NCBI GenBank assembly: GCA_045540055.1
Contig: JAZQGO010000039.1
Coordinates: forward strand, 1 to 59,185
Direction of reading: 5' to 3'
Source of the DNA: SIG565 sp045540055
GTDB taxonomy: Bacteria > Bacillota > Clostridia > Oscillospirales > Acutalibacteraceae
DNA: 59,185 nucleotides
Part shown: piece after piece, positions 34,546-43,361 of the stretch
Numbering within the stretch: the stretch's first letter is position 1
Layout: each line of letters opens with the position of its first letter
Position numbers and translations under genes: made by a program
Notes under the pieces: model-generated
What the model was told of the DNA's origin: nothing
The model's database searches: none
What the model saw: the letters and a program-made list of their open reading frames with translations, nothing else

Positions 34546-34617
34546 TTAAAAACACTCCAAAAAATATATTTAAATTTTATCACAAATATTGTATAATAAC
34601 AAGAGGAGTTGATATAA

Positions 34618-35307
34618 ATGAGAGATGATATTTGCACTATACCCGTCAGCGAGGTCTTTGAGGTGAATGACGGTTGTCCTATCTGCCGTATGAAAAAGAC
34701 GGTTGAAACACATATAATCGATTACATTATGGGCGCCGCTATGATGGAGCCTGATGTAAGAATTGAAACCAACAAAAAGGGCTTTTGCCGTGAGCATTTT
34801 TCTGATATGCTGTCACATAAAGGCAGATTAGCCCTCGCACTGATGATAGAAACTCATCTTGATGAGCAAAAAAAGGTAATATTTGACGGTAAATTATTTA
34901 ATTCACCCATCAAAAAAGCAGGTAAGGTCAGCCGACTTAATGAATCATGTTTTATATGCGACAAAATTGAATGGGGAATGTCGCGTATGATTGAAACGCT
35001 TTACCGTTGCTATGAAACCGAAATGGATTTCAGAGAGTTATTTAATTCTCAGGGTATGTTTTGTCTACCGCATTATGAGATGCTTGTCAGTAATTTAGAT
35101 AAAAAGAAAATGCGCAACTACGGCGATGCTTTTTTAAGTAACATTACCCGCATAACCGAGGAGTATCTTTCTTCACTTACGACCGATATTAAGAACTACT
35201 GCAAGGTTTATAACTATCAGGGTAATAAAGAAAATTGCGATTGGGAGAATGCGAAGGATTCGGTCGAAAGGTCGATTGGCTTCTTAACCGCGGAAAACTT
35301 TGAATAA
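34618..35307 (+). CDS. DUF6062 family cysteine-rich protein
   Basis: 229 residues. Two repeats of a CPIC/CFIC plus FCxxH pattern are visible: CPICRMKK ... GFCREHF, then CFICDKIEW ... FCLPHYE. This suggests two structural metal sites or a duplicated fold. It fits the DUF6062 family common in Clostridia, for which I know no function. AGAGGAG precedes the ATG. Confidence 0.75.
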   Translation: MRDDICTIPVSEVFEVNDGCPICRMKKTVETHIIDYIMGAAMMEPDVRIETNKKGFCREHFSDMLSHKGRLALALMIETHLDEQKKVIFDGKLFNSPIKKAGKVSRLNESCFICDKIEWGMSRMIETLYRCYETEMDFRELFNSQGMFCLPHYEMLVSNLDKKKMRNYGDAFLSNITRITEEYLSSLTTDIKNYCKVYNYQGNKENCDWENAKDSVERSIGFLTAENFE

Positions 35308-35480
35308 TGTTGAAAACTTTACATAATCTGCTCAAAACACCCGTTAGTTAATAACTTTTCGGCTAAAATACGTGACTTTTTCAACTTATTAACCGAGTTA
35401 TTAACATTTTTATGTTAACTTGAATATTAGGTTAAAATTTTGCCAAAAATATTTTTAAGTAAATTTTTGGTGGTGTTTTT

Positions 35481-35756
35481 TTGGTAAAAGGTGTTAATAA
35501 AACGGTAATTGAAATAAATGATACCGGCTCACAAATGTTCGAGCGGGTCGTGCTTTTTGTAAGCCCTCAATATGGCAATATAAGCACTAAAAGATTAAAC
35601 AGTGAGGCAAGGAGTCTTATTAGAAGGTTTGATTCTGATTTTTCTGCAACCCCAAGTGTGCGTGAGCGTTTTAAAATGCGCCGTAGGGTGCGTACTGCGC
35701 TGTGTGTTTTGGCATTTATCGCAATTAGTGCCGCTTTATTATTTATTATACTTTAA
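35481..35756 (+). CDS. Unknown small C-tail-anchored membrane protein
   Basis: 91 residues from a TTG with a weak GGTGGTG site. A soluble N-terminal two-thirds contains a basic region (RFKMRRRVRTA) directly before a C-terminal transmembrane helix (about 73-91), so it is probably tail-anchored with the soluble part inside. I do not recognise it. The ~170 bases upstream are very AT-rich (35308-35480) with several TTAAC-type motifs and probably hold its promoter. A strong terminator follows, which supports a real gene. Confidence 0.6.
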   Translation: MVKGVNKTVIEINDTGSQMFERVVLFVSPQYGNISTKRLNSEARSLIRRFDSDFSATPSVRERFKMRRRVRTALCVLAFIAISAALLFIIL

Positions 35757-35761
35757 TTTTT

Positions 35762-35792
35762 GCAAGCATTCACTCGGATGCTTGCTTTTTTT
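35762..35792 (+). terminator. Terminator
   Basis: GCAAGCAT (35762-35769) with ATGCTTGC (35778-35785), then seven T. Confidence 0.88.
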
Positions 35793-35833
35793 AGCTTTAT
35801 GTACTATAATGACTAAGATTGGAAGTGAATTTA

Positions 35834-36556
35834 ATGCAAAAAAATATTAAAACGGCATTTGCATGTTGGTTGCGTTATACCATTTGTGCAATTTTGGCTT
35901 TTTTCATATATCTGTCAATTTCGGTTGTTGCTGTCGGCACATTTACCGATGTTATCGGTTACGAGGCAAGAGATGCTAAAACAGGCGAAACACTATACGT
36001 TTATTATTATGACGACGGTGAGGACCTGAAGGCAGAGGAGTACAAGCAGAAGGGAATTGAGGTTGCAACCTTGGCAATCAGAAATGAGCTTTCGGGAACC
36101 CCTAAATTCTTTGCGGTATTTATTTCACAAGCCTTAGCGTTACTAATGGTTATTGCATTTACTCACAAACGACTTTGGGCGCTGGGTGACAGCGACGCTA
36201 ACCTTGTAAATTTTGAGCATATGAAGCCAAATAAGCTGAGAGGTTTTATCATAGGTCTTCTTGCGGTTATTCCAAATCTGCTTTCGTGGGTTATGCTTTT
36301 AATTTCTAAAGCGGGACTCATTACCGATAAGGTAGTTCACATTTTCAGATTTATAAATTATCAATTATTCTCAATCGTTAATCTGTGTTTGGGTGAAAAA
36401 ACAATTTCGGTAAACGATGTTGGTGTAGGTCAGATATTTTTAGTGCTTACTGCTTTTATGGTGTTACCGATTGTCGCTGAGCTTGCTTATTTGCTTGGCT
36501 ATAACAGAATTCGTTTAAGTGAAAAATTTATTTACAGAAAAAATAACAGAGGTTGA
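35834..36556 (+). CDS. Unknown polytopic membrane protein
   Basis: 240 residues from the ATG at 35834, with GGAAGTG 6 bases upstream. Four or five hydrophobic segments are seen: one at the N-terminus (about 12-34), one near 97-114, one near 138-160, a weaker one, and one near 205-225. A Tyr/Asp-rich extracellular loop (YVYYYDDGEDLK) follows the first helix. I cannot name a family. It abuts the next membrane gene, so the two may be co-transcribed and work together. Confidence 0.65.
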   Translation: MQKNIKTAFACWLRYTICAILAFFIYLSISVVAVGTFTDVIGYEARDAKTGETLYVYYYDDGEDLKAEEYKQKGIEVATLAIRNELSGTPKFFAVFISQALALLMVIAFTHKRLWALGDSDANLVNFEHMKPNKLRGFIIGLLAVIPNLLSWVMLLISKAGLITDKVVHIFRFINYQLFSIVNLCLGEKTISVNDVGVGQIFLVLTAFMVLPIVAELAYLLGYNRIRLSEKFIYRKNNRG

Positions 36557-36558
36557 TT

Positions 36559-37371
36559 ATGGCGGTTTTTTTTGGTTTATTCAATTATGAAAAAGAAGGT
36601 CCGGGTGTTAAAAAAAATGCCCCCAAGAAGAAAAGATTTATTGAGTTTTTTGAAATTTATTTCAAAAACTTTTGGAAGCTTACCATTAACAGTATCTGGT
36701 ATTGGATTTTAACATTACTATGTCTGACTTCAGGCTTTGCCGCAGCGGGTATGACAAACCTTACCAGAAATATGGCGGTTGACACACATTCCTTTGGTAC
36801 GAGTGACTTCTTTTCAACCATCAAGAAAAACTGGAAACAGGCATTGCCGGCAGGAATTATAAATACGCTTGTTTTGGCATTTTTAGCCTATGATATATAT
36901 TTCTTCTATTATCAGTACATTCATACTTCACAAACACTTCACCTTGTGGCCTTGGCGATTTGCGTTACCGTATTACTTGTATTTTTTATGGTGCGGTATT
37001 ATATGTGGTTTATTTTGACAACCTTTAAGCTGGGCCTCAAACAGATATATGTTAACAGTCTTAAGCTGTCACTTTTAGGGATAAAAAACAATCTGCTTAT
37101 CTTTGTTTGCATATTACTGCTATACGGATTTTGTTATTTAATTGGCTATATCGGTATGCCGATAACCAATTTCATATTTATTCTGCTTGTTGTCTTTGTT
37201 GTTCCGCCTGTGAGGTTTTTAATAATACAGTTTAATGTATTCGGAGTCGTTAAAAAGCATATGATAGATCCATATTATGCTGAGCACCCCGATGATGATA
37301 TTGAACTCAGACGCCGTTTGGGTGTATATGAGGATGATAGCGCAAAATACTCTGAAGAAGATTTATTATAA
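36559..37371 (+). CDS. DUF624/YesL-type membrane protein
   Basis: 270 residues from the ATG at 36559 with AGAGG upstream. The N-terminal cytoplasmic segment has the run of lysines KKNAPKKKRF. About five transmembrane helices follow. The pattern FFEIYFKNFWKLTINSIWYWILTL plus an AAAGMTNLTRNM loop resembles DUF624 proteins, often found beside sugar uptake systems, though none is adjacent here. The function is unknown. Confidence 0.6.
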   Translation: MAVFFGLFNYEKEGPGVKKNAPKKKRFIEFFEIYFKNFWKLTINSIWYWILTLLCLTSGFAAAGMTNLTRNMAVDTHSFGTSDFFSTIKKNWKQALPAGIINTLVLAFLAYDIYFFYYQYIHTSQTLHLVALAICVTVLLVFFMVRYYMWFILTTFKLGLKQIYVNSLKLSLLGIKNNLLIFVCILLLYGFCYLIGYIGMPITNFIFILLVVFVVPPVRFLIIQFNVFGVVKKHMIDPYYAEHPDDDIELRRRLGVYEDDSAKYSEEDLL

Positions 37372-37377
37372 AAAAAG

Positions 37378-37403
37378 AAAAGCACCCATACGGGTGCTTT
37401 TTA
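37378..37403 (+). terminator. Terminator after the DUF624-like gene
   Basis: AGCACCC-ATAC-CGGGTGCT type stem (37381-37387 with 37392-37398), followed by TTTTTAT. Confidence 0.85.
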
Positions 37404-37404
37404 T

Positions 37405-37496
37405 ATATAATGGGGCAAATTCGGTTATTTTATAGATAATCTAAGATTACCGCCGAATGACAGGATATCCTAATTCGAGCCCCTGTCATATTATAT
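37405..37496 (-). other. Possible structured 3' element between convergent genes
   Basis: ATATAATGGGGC (37405-37416) faces GCCCC...ATATTATAT (37479-37496). Inside are a TGACAGG/CCTGTCA inverted repeat and a TTCGG/CCGAA stem enclosing GTAATC/GATTAT. Some of these stems exclude each other. No reading frame is present. It lies in the 3' region of degV. Confidence 0.35.
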
Positions 37497-37502
37497 GAGT
37501 TT

Positions 37503-38366
37503 TTAAGCGATTGGTGATTTTCTCATAAACAATACACCAAGTGTATTTGCGCCACAGTGTGAAGAAATAGTACAGCCTGCACGGGTGATATTTAATTCTG
37601 CAAATGGTGCAGTTTCCTTAACGAGCTGGACCACAGTATCAACAACATCGCTGTCACAGCCTGCATGGGTAACAAACACGCGCTCGAGTGAAATGTCAGA
37701 ATAATCGCCTATGCGGTCCTTAACGTATTCCTTAAGAGTATCAACGTATTTACCGCGATACTTCTTCTCAACACCCATTTTACCGTTTTTAACGGTTATG
37801 CAGGGCTTTAATTTAAGAAGATTAGCGCCGAGTGCTGCAACTGCAGAGCAACGACCGCCCTTGTGCAGATATTCGAGATTATCAATTACAAAGGAAGCGT
37901 CAACGCAGGGGATGTAATCGGTGATTTTTTCGGCAATTTCCTTGGCGGATAAACCTTCATTTACCATATCAATCGCCTTTAAAACGAGTAAGCCGCCACC
38001 TGTTGAAAGGTTATGGGTATCTATAACGTATACGTCATCAAATTCTTCGGCTGCGAGCGAGCAGTTTCTGTAAGTGCCTGACATATCAGAGCTAATGGTA
38101 AAATGAACGACAGAGTAGCCTTCATCAACGTATTTTTTAAAGAAATCAGAAGCCTCTGCGATGTTGATAGCCGAAGTCTTAGGCAAAACCTTGGTCGTAT
38201 CGTAATAAGCATATATGTCATCAGCAGTAATATCAACACCGTCTCTAAACGATTTGTCACCTAAAGTTACGCCAAGCGGCATAATGCCAATGTTGAATTT
38301 ATTAATAATTTCAGCCCCTAAATCACAGGTGCTGTCGCTGGTAATGATGACCTTTTTGTCACTCAT
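37503..38366 (-). CDS. DegV family fatty-acid-binding protein
   Basis: 287 residues, full length. DegV/FakB proteins bind a fatty acid and present it to a FakA-type kinase or related partner. The motif TSDSTCDLG at the N-terminus, PKTSAINIAEASDFF, FTISSDMSGTYRN and the C-terminal ISSHCGANTLGVLF are all typical. It is divergent from the ABC exporter genes, with both promoters facing outward from a palindrome. Confidence 0.93.
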   Translation of the reverse strand: MSDKKVIITSDSTCDLGAEIINKFNIGIMPLGVTLGDKSFRDGVDITADDIYAYYDTTKVLPKTSAINIAEASDFFKKYVDEGYSVVHFTISSDMSGTYRNCSLAAEEFDDVYVIDTHNLSTGGGLLVLKAIDMVNEGLSAKEIAEKITDYIPCVDASFVIDNLEYLHKGGRCSAVAALGANLLKLKPCITVKNGKMGVEKKYRGKYVDTLKEYVKDRIGDYSDISLERVFVTHAGCDSDVVDTVVQLVKETAPFAELNITRAGCTISSHCGANTLGVLFMRKSPIA

Positions 38367-38395
38367 ACAAATACCTCCAAAAAATTACTGTGATT

Positions 38396-38424
38396 AGTAT
38401 AACACAAACTGCCAAAAATCTCAA
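38396..38424 (-). promoter_or_regulatory. Promoter of degV
   Basis: On the minus strand TTGAGA (38419-38424), 17-bp spacer, TATACT (38396-38401). Confidence 0.6.
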
Positions 38425-38436
38425 CAATTTTGTTGA
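38421..38436. promoter_or_regulatory. Palindromic operator candidate in the divergent promoter region
   Basis: Perfect inverted repeat TCAACAA-TT-TTGTTGA. It overlaps the -35 element of the degV promoter on one side and that of the exporter promoter on the other, where a repressor or activator could control both directions. Confidence 0.5.
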
Positions 38437-38461
38437 CATAGATTTTTTACAGTCTTATAAT
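38433..38461 (+). promoter_or_regulatory. Consensus promoter of the ABC exporter operon
   Basis: Perfect TTGACA (38433-38438), 17-bp spacer, perfect TATAAT (38456-38461), 40 bases before the first ABC gene. Confidence 0.8.
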
Positions 38462-38501
38462 AATCAATAAATATATAGACTACTCGAAAGGAAGTAAACA
38501 C

Positions 38502-40235
38502 TTGAAACGTTGGTTTAAATACGTGTCCCCATATAAAAAATATTTTATTTTAGGCCCTTTGTGTATGATTATCGAGGTTATCGGCGAGGTGCTTATGCCG
38601 AAATACCTATCAATGATTATAAATAATGCGGCCTCAAATACCCCCGTTTACAGTATCGGCGTTACCGTTTTAATGATTTTAACTGCGGTGGCGATGATGC
38701 TCGGTGGCGTTGGCGGCAGTTATTTTGGCGCAAAGGCTTCGGTTAATTTTGCGGCTGATTTACGCGAAAACGTCTATTCTAAGGTGCAAGAATTCTCATT
38801 TTCCAATATTGATAAATTTAGTACCGGCTCCTTGGTTACACGACTTACAAATGACGTTACGCAGCTTCAAAATTTTGTAAATATGTTGTTGAGACTCGCA
38901 CTTCGCGCTCCCGGTATGCTTATCGGTGCAATCATTATGGCGGTTGCACTGCGCCCTGACCTTGCAACTGTATTAGCGGTTACAATTCCGCTTATGCTTA
39001 TCTCGATTGTCGGCATAATTTCAAAAGGTTTTTCGCTGTTCTCACGTGTACAAAAAAAGGTTGACTCGCTTAACTCAACCGTTCAAGAGAATGTTACAAA
39101 TATTCGTGTTGTTAAGTCTTTTGTAAGACAAGATTATGAGAATGAGAAGTTCAATAAAGCTAACTTTGAACTAAAATCGGCAGGCTTAAAGGCTATCGGT
39201 ACAATGATTTTAATTTCGCCAATAATGACCCTGTTTATGAATCTTACAACCCTTGCGGTTATTTGGTTTGGCGGCAACATTGTTATCGATGGCGGTATGC
39301 CAATCGGTGACTTATCGGCTTTTATTACCTATGTAACACAGATATTATCATCACTAATGATGGTTACAATGATGATGATGATGTCTTCACGAGCTCTCGC
39401 GTCGGCACGTCGTATTTCCGAGGTTTTAGACGAGGATATAGACCTAAATGACGTAGATGCAAAAAATAAGGATATGACTGTTTTAAACGGCGAAATTGAA
39501 TTTAAGGACGTTACCTTCCGCTATTATAAAAACAGTCAAGACAGTGTGCTTGATAAAATTAATCTTAAAATACCCGCCAAATCAACTGTTGGCATCATCG
39601 GCTCGACGGGCTGCGGCAAGACTACGCTTGTATCCCTAATACCTCGTCTTTATGACTGTGATGAGGGTGAGGTTTTGGTTGACGGCGTTAATGTAAAGGA
39701 TTATTCTCTCTTTAATTTAAGGGAGGGTATAGGTATGGTTTTGCAAAAAAACACCCTGTTTTCAGGTTCAATAAGGGATAATCTGTTATGGGGTAATGCT
39801 GATGCCACCTTTGATGAAATTAAGGAAATGGCAGAGTATGCACAGGCAGATAAATTTATAAGCAATTTTAGTGACGGCTATGAGTATGATTTAGGTCAGG
39901 GCGGCACCAACGTTTCGGGTGGACAAAAGCAGCGCCTTTGTATAGCGAGAGCTTTGCTTAAAAAGCCAAAAATTATAATTCTTGACGACTCTACAAGTGC
40001 CGTTGATACCGCTACCGAGGCACAAATAAGACGCGCTTTTTCCGAATCACTCAAGGATTCCACCAAAATTATTATTGCGCAACGCATTTCATCGGTAGAG
40101 TCTGCAGATTTCATTGTTGTTATGGATGACGGTGTTATTACGGGTATTGGAAATCACGAATATCTAATTGAAAATAACCAAGAGTATAAAGAGATTTACT
40201 ATTCACAAATTGAAAATAAGGAGGCGCGTAAGTAA
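38502..40235 (+). CDS. ABC exporter half-transporter, degenerate ATP-site subunit
   Basis: 577 residues from a TTG with GAAAGGAAG upstream. Six transmembrane helices (about 10-300) precede a nucleotide-binding domain with Walker A GSTGCGKTT and signature NVSGGQKQR. The catalytic glutamate after Walker B is aspartate (ILDD, D496) and the switch histidine is glutamine (AQRIS, Q527). This is the pattern of the degenerate subunit of heterodimeric exporters such as BmrC. Its stop overlaps the start of the partner gene. The substrate is probably drugs or lipids, not determinable from sequence. Confidence 0.92.
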   Translation: MKRWFKYVSPYKKYFILGPLCMIIEVIGEVLMPKYLSMIINNAASNTPVYSIGVTVLMILTAVAMMLGGVGGSYFGAKASVNFAADLRENVYSKVQEFSFSNIDKFSTGSLVTRLTNDVTQLQNFVNMLLRLALRAPGMLIGAIIMAVALRPDLATVLAVTIPLMLISIVGIISKGFSLFSRVQKKVDSLNSTVQENVTNIRVVKSFVRQDYENEKFNKANFELKSAGLKAIGTMILISPIMTLFMNLTTLAVIWFGGNIVIDGGMPIGDLSAFITYVTQILSSLMMVTMMMMMSSRALASARRISEVLDEDIDLNDVDAKNKDMTVLNGEIEFKDVTFRYYKNSQDSVLDKINLKIPAKSTVGIIGSTGCGKTTLVSLIPRLYDCDEGEVLVDGVNVKDYSLFNLREGIGMVLQKNTLFSGSIRDNLLWGNADATFDEIKEMAEYAQADKFISNFSDGYEYDLGQGGTNVSGGQKQRLCIARALLKKPKIIILDDSTSAVDTATEAQIRRAFSESLKDSTKIIIAQRISSVESADFIVVMDDGVITGIGNHEYLIENNQEYKEIYYSQIENKEARK

Positions 40236-42202
40236 TGGCAAAAAGAAGTCTCGAAGAATTACAAAAACGCTATACAAGCACGGTTGCGTCTCCTAAGGGT
40301 ATGATGGGCGGCGGTCCGAGAGGCGGCGTGCGCGCAAAGGGCAAGCCGAAGTACACCAAGCAGACAATTAAAAGACTGTTGGGTTACTTAGCGCCCCACA
40401 AATTCCGACTGATTGCAGTTGCATTATGTATGGTAACTGCGACGCTTACTTCACTTATAGGCTCATATGCGCTCAATCCCATTATTAACCGAATAGCAGG
40501 ACTGTCAAGTGAGGAAATTTCAAAATCCGGCGTTCTCGCAATTAAGGCCGACGGTATTATAAATTCGTTTAAAAACATTATTTATCCTGTTGTTTCGTCA
40601 GTTTTTGGTGATAATAGGGCATCCGACGTAATTGTTTATATTATTGCAGCTTTGATAATTCTATTCTTTATTTACCTTGTCGGTATAGCTGCAACCTATA
40701 TTCAAAGCAGGCTAATGATTACTGTATCACAGACTACCATCGAAAAGATAAGAAACGATTTGTTCTCTAAGGTTCAAAAACTCCCTATAAGCTTTTTTGA
40801 TAAAAACACAACGGGCGAGGTAATGAGCCGCTTTACAAACGATATTGATAATATCGGTGTTATGCTTGATAATTCAATGATATCTCTTGTTTCAGGCACT
40901 ATTACCCTTATTGGTACCTTTATATTTATGATTACAACAAACTGGCTTTTAACCTTAATTACCGTTGTGTTTATACCGATATTTGCACGCGGTGGTGCCG
41001 CAATTGCTAAGCGTAGTTCTAAATATTACAGCGGTCAGCAGGCGGCTTTGGGTTCGGTTAACGGGTATATTGAGGAAACAGTTACAGGTCAAAAGGTTGT
41101 AAAGGTATTTAATCACGAAGAAATCTGTGTAGAGGAATTTGGTGAACTCAATAATGACTTGAGAGATAAGCAGTTCAAAGCGCAGTTTTACGGCGGCATA
41201 ATGGGACCCATTATGGGTAACACCTCGCAGATAAGCTATGCAATTACTATTGGTGTCGGCGGTGTGCTTATGTGTACAACCGGCTTTACACCCGGTGCGC
41301 TTACGGTTTTTGCAAACTACTCAAGGCAGTTTTCAATGCCCATCAATATGATTGCTCAGCAAACCTCGACTGTTTTTTCTGCTCTTGCAGGTGCTGAACG
41401 TGTTTTTGCCGTTATGGATGAGAAACCCGAGGCTAACTGTGCAAACACTAATATTACAGAGGATACAATAAAAGGTGAGGTTGTATTCGAAAACGTTTCA
41501 TTTGGCTATAATGCTGATAAGCAGGTGTTAAAGAATATTTCTCTTTACGCAAATTCAGGTCAAAAAATAGCCTTTGTAGGCTCGACAGGCGCGGGTAAAA
41601 CCACAGTAACAAATCTTATCAGCAGATTCTATGATATTGATTCGGGTAAAATTTATATCGATGGTATTGATATTAAAGACTATGATAAAGAGTTTTTGCG
41701 AAAAAATATTGCTATGGTATTGCAGGATACACACCTGTTTAGCGGAACAATTATGGAAAATATCCGTTACGGTAGACTTGATGCCACCGACGATGAGGTT
41801 ATTGAGGCGGCTAAAAATGCGAGCGCACACTCGTTTATTATGCGCCTTGAAAACGGATACGATACGGTAATTTCGGGCGATGGTGCCAATCTTTCACAGG
41901 GTCAGCGTCAGCTGTTGAATATTGCACGTGCCGCCATATCGAAGGCGCCGATATTGATTCTTGATGAGGCTACCAGCTCGGTTGACACAAGAACAGAGCG
42001 ACATATTGAGCACGGTATGGAAAGGCTTATGAAAAACCGTACAACCTTTGTTATTGCACACCGACTTTCTACAGTTCGCAATGCAGATGCTATTATGGTG
42101 CTTGAGCAGGGCGAGATTATTGAACGCGGTAATCACGAGGCGCTTTTAGCACAAAAGGGCAGATATTATGAGTTGTATACGGGTGTAAAGGAATTAGATT
42201 AA
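40235..42202 (+). CDS. ABC exporter half-transporter, canonical ATP-site subunit
   Basis: 655 residues. An extra N-terminal Gly/Lys-rich cytoplasmic segment of about 50 residues precedes six helices. A long extracellular loop (about 90-125) sits between the first two helices. The nucleotide-binding domain has GSTGAGKTT, LILDEATS with the catalytic glutamate, and the switch histidine in IAHRLST. The signature NLSQGQRQ has Gln in place of the second residue of SGGQ, which is common in the partner subunit. It forms a heterodimer with the preceding product. One-base overlap indicates coupling. Confidence 0.92.
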   Translation: MAKRSLEELQKRYTSTVASPKGMMGGGPRGGVRAKGKPKYTKQTIKRLLGYLAPHKFRLIAVALCMVTATLTSLIGSYALNPIINRIAGLSSEEISKSGVLAIKADGIINSFKNIIYPVVSSVFGDNRASDVIVYIIAALIILFFIYLVGIAATYIQSRLMITVSQTTIEKIRNDLFSKVQKLPISFFDKNTTGEVMSRFTNDIDNIGVMLDNSMISLVSGTITLIGTFIFMITTNWLLTLITVVFIPIFARGGAAIAKRSSKYYSGQQAALGSVNGYIEETVTGQKVVKVFNHEEICVEEFGELNNDLRDKQFKAQFYGGIMGPIMGNTSQISYAITIGVGGVLMCTTGFTPGALTVFANYSRQFSMPINMIAQQTSTVFSALAGAERVFAVMDEKPEANCANTNITEDTIKGEVVFENVSFGYNADKQVLKNISLYANSGQKIAFVGSTGAGKTTVTNLISRFYDIDSGKIYIDGIDIKDYDKEFLRKNIAMVLQDTHLFSGTIMENIRYGRLDATDDEVIEAAKNASAHSFIMRLENGYDTVISGDGANLSQGQRQLLNIARAAISKAPILILDEATSSVDTRTERHIEHGMERLMKNRTTFVIAHRLSTVRNADAIMVLEQGEIIERGNHEALLAQKGRYYELYTGVKELD

Positions 42203-42207
42203 ATTTT

Positions 42208-43086
42208 ATGAAAAAATTAGGTCCGATTTTAATTATACTTTCGGCTTGTCTATGGGGTACGATAGGTATTTCGGTAAAAACGCTCAATTCGTTTGGCTTT
42301 ACCTCAATGCAAATAGTATTTTTGCGCGCTGTGGCAACCGTAATTTTAATGGGGTTAGTTTTACTTTTTTATAATAAAAACCTTTTTAAAATTAAATTTA
42401 AAGACATTTGGTGCTTTTTAGGTACAGGAATTATTAGTATAGTGTTTTTTACCTATTTGAATTTCTGCACTATATCTTTAACATCGCTATCTTTTGCAAG
42501 CATCATGCTCTATACCGCGCCGTTTATTATGGTTTTTTTAGCTGCCATTTTCTTTAAAGAAAAAATAACCTTTAAGAAAATTTTAGCCTGTATCGTGGCT
42601 TTTATAGGTTGTTGTTTAGTTGCTGGAATTTTCGGCAGTGATGTTAATGTTTCTACTTTGAGTATTGTTACTGGTGTAGCCTCAGGCTTTTTCTATGCGC
42701 TTTATACTGTTTTCAGTCGTTTTGCATTAAGTAAAGGCTACCATTCCTTTACAATTACCTTCTACACCTTTGTGTTTTCGGCGTTTGGTTCGTTGTTTTT
42801 TATTGATGTAAAAGAATCCTTTATAATAGTTGGCAGTTCACCAAATTGTCTATGTGGCATACTCGCAATAGCAGTTTTTAATACGGTGTTACCGTATATT
42901 CTATACACAAGTGGGCTTAAATGGGTAGAATCGGGTGTTGCTCTTATTTTGGCTACGGCCGAGCCGGTGGTAGCAACACTTGTCGGTTTGATTTTTTATA
43001 AAGAATCATTAACTTTTCACTCTGTGATAGGTATTATTTTAGTAGTGTTATCGGTGATAGTTTTAAACACTAAAGAATATGAATAA
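42208..43086 (+). CDS. EamA-family (DMT superfamily) permease
   Basis: 292 residues with ten predicted hydrophobic helices in two halves, the usual DMT/EamA layout. GTIGISVKTL near the start and the EPVVATLVGLIFYKE motif near the end are typical of drug/metabolite exporters. It follows the ABC pair by 5 bp, so it probably belongs to the same transcript and may add an export route. The substrate is unknown. Confidence 0.87.
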   Translation: MKKLGPILIILSACLWGTIGISVKTLNSFGFTSMQIVFLRAVATVILMGLVLLFYNKNLFKIKFKDIWCFLGTGIISIVFFTYLNFCTISLTSLSFASIMLYTAPFIMVFLAAIFFKEKITFKKILACIVAFIGCCLVAGIFGSDVNVSTLSIVTGVASGFFYALYTVFSRFALSKGYHSFTITFYTFVFSAFGSLFFIDVKESFIIVGSSPNCLCGILAIAVFNTVLPYILYTSGLKWVESGVALILATAEPVVATLVGLIFYKESLTFHSVIGIILVVLSVIVLNTKEYE

Positions 43087-43116
43087 ACCATTAACCGTAA
43101 ATATCTAAAAACAACA

Positions 43117-43162
43117 AAATCTCCTACAGTATGTTTTAAAATTACTGTGGGGGATTTTTTTT
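43117..43162 (+). terminator. Terminator of the exporter operon
   Basis: About 13-bp stem with G-T pairs (AATCTCCTACAGTA with TACTGTGGGGGATT), loop of about 11, then eight T. Confidence 0.8.
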
Positions 43163-43254
43163 GCAAAAAAAAACTCGAATATTAGTGGCGAAATCTGAAA
43201 TTATGAGCATTTTTGTGTATTTTTCAAAGATTTTTGCTCGGTCATTGCTAGATG

Positions 43255-43261
43255 TTGTCGA
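43255..43261 (+). promoter_or_regulatory. Candidate Spo0A box upstream of spo0A
   Basis: TTGTCGA followed by T, close to the 0A-box TGTCGAA, 41 bases before the -35 of the spo0A promoter. A single 7-base match is weak evidence; autoregulation by Spo0A is known in Bacillus. Confidence 0.3.
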
Positions 43262-43301
43262 TAAAAATTCCAAGTAATTCCAAAATATTTCGCAAAATGT
43301 A

Positions 43302-43330
43302 TTGCAAATTCTAAAATATTGTGGTAATAT
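43302..43330 (+). promoter_or_regulatory. Promoter of spo0A
   Basis: TTGCAA (43302-43307), 17-bp spacer, TAATAT (43325-43330), 31 bases before the ATG. Confidence 0.65.
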
Positions 43331-43361
43331 ATGGATAACAAATTTCGAAAGGAAGATATTT

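Noticed and set aside
35308..35480. Replication origin or DnaA-box cluster in the AT-rich gap
   Set aside because: TTATTAAC-type strings are present but no proper DnaA box, and no dnaA/dnaN genes are near.
38502..40235. Mutated, non-functional ABC gene because of the missing catalytic Glu and His
   Set aside because: The same two substitutions are standard in the degenerate half of heterodimeric exporters, and the frame is intact.
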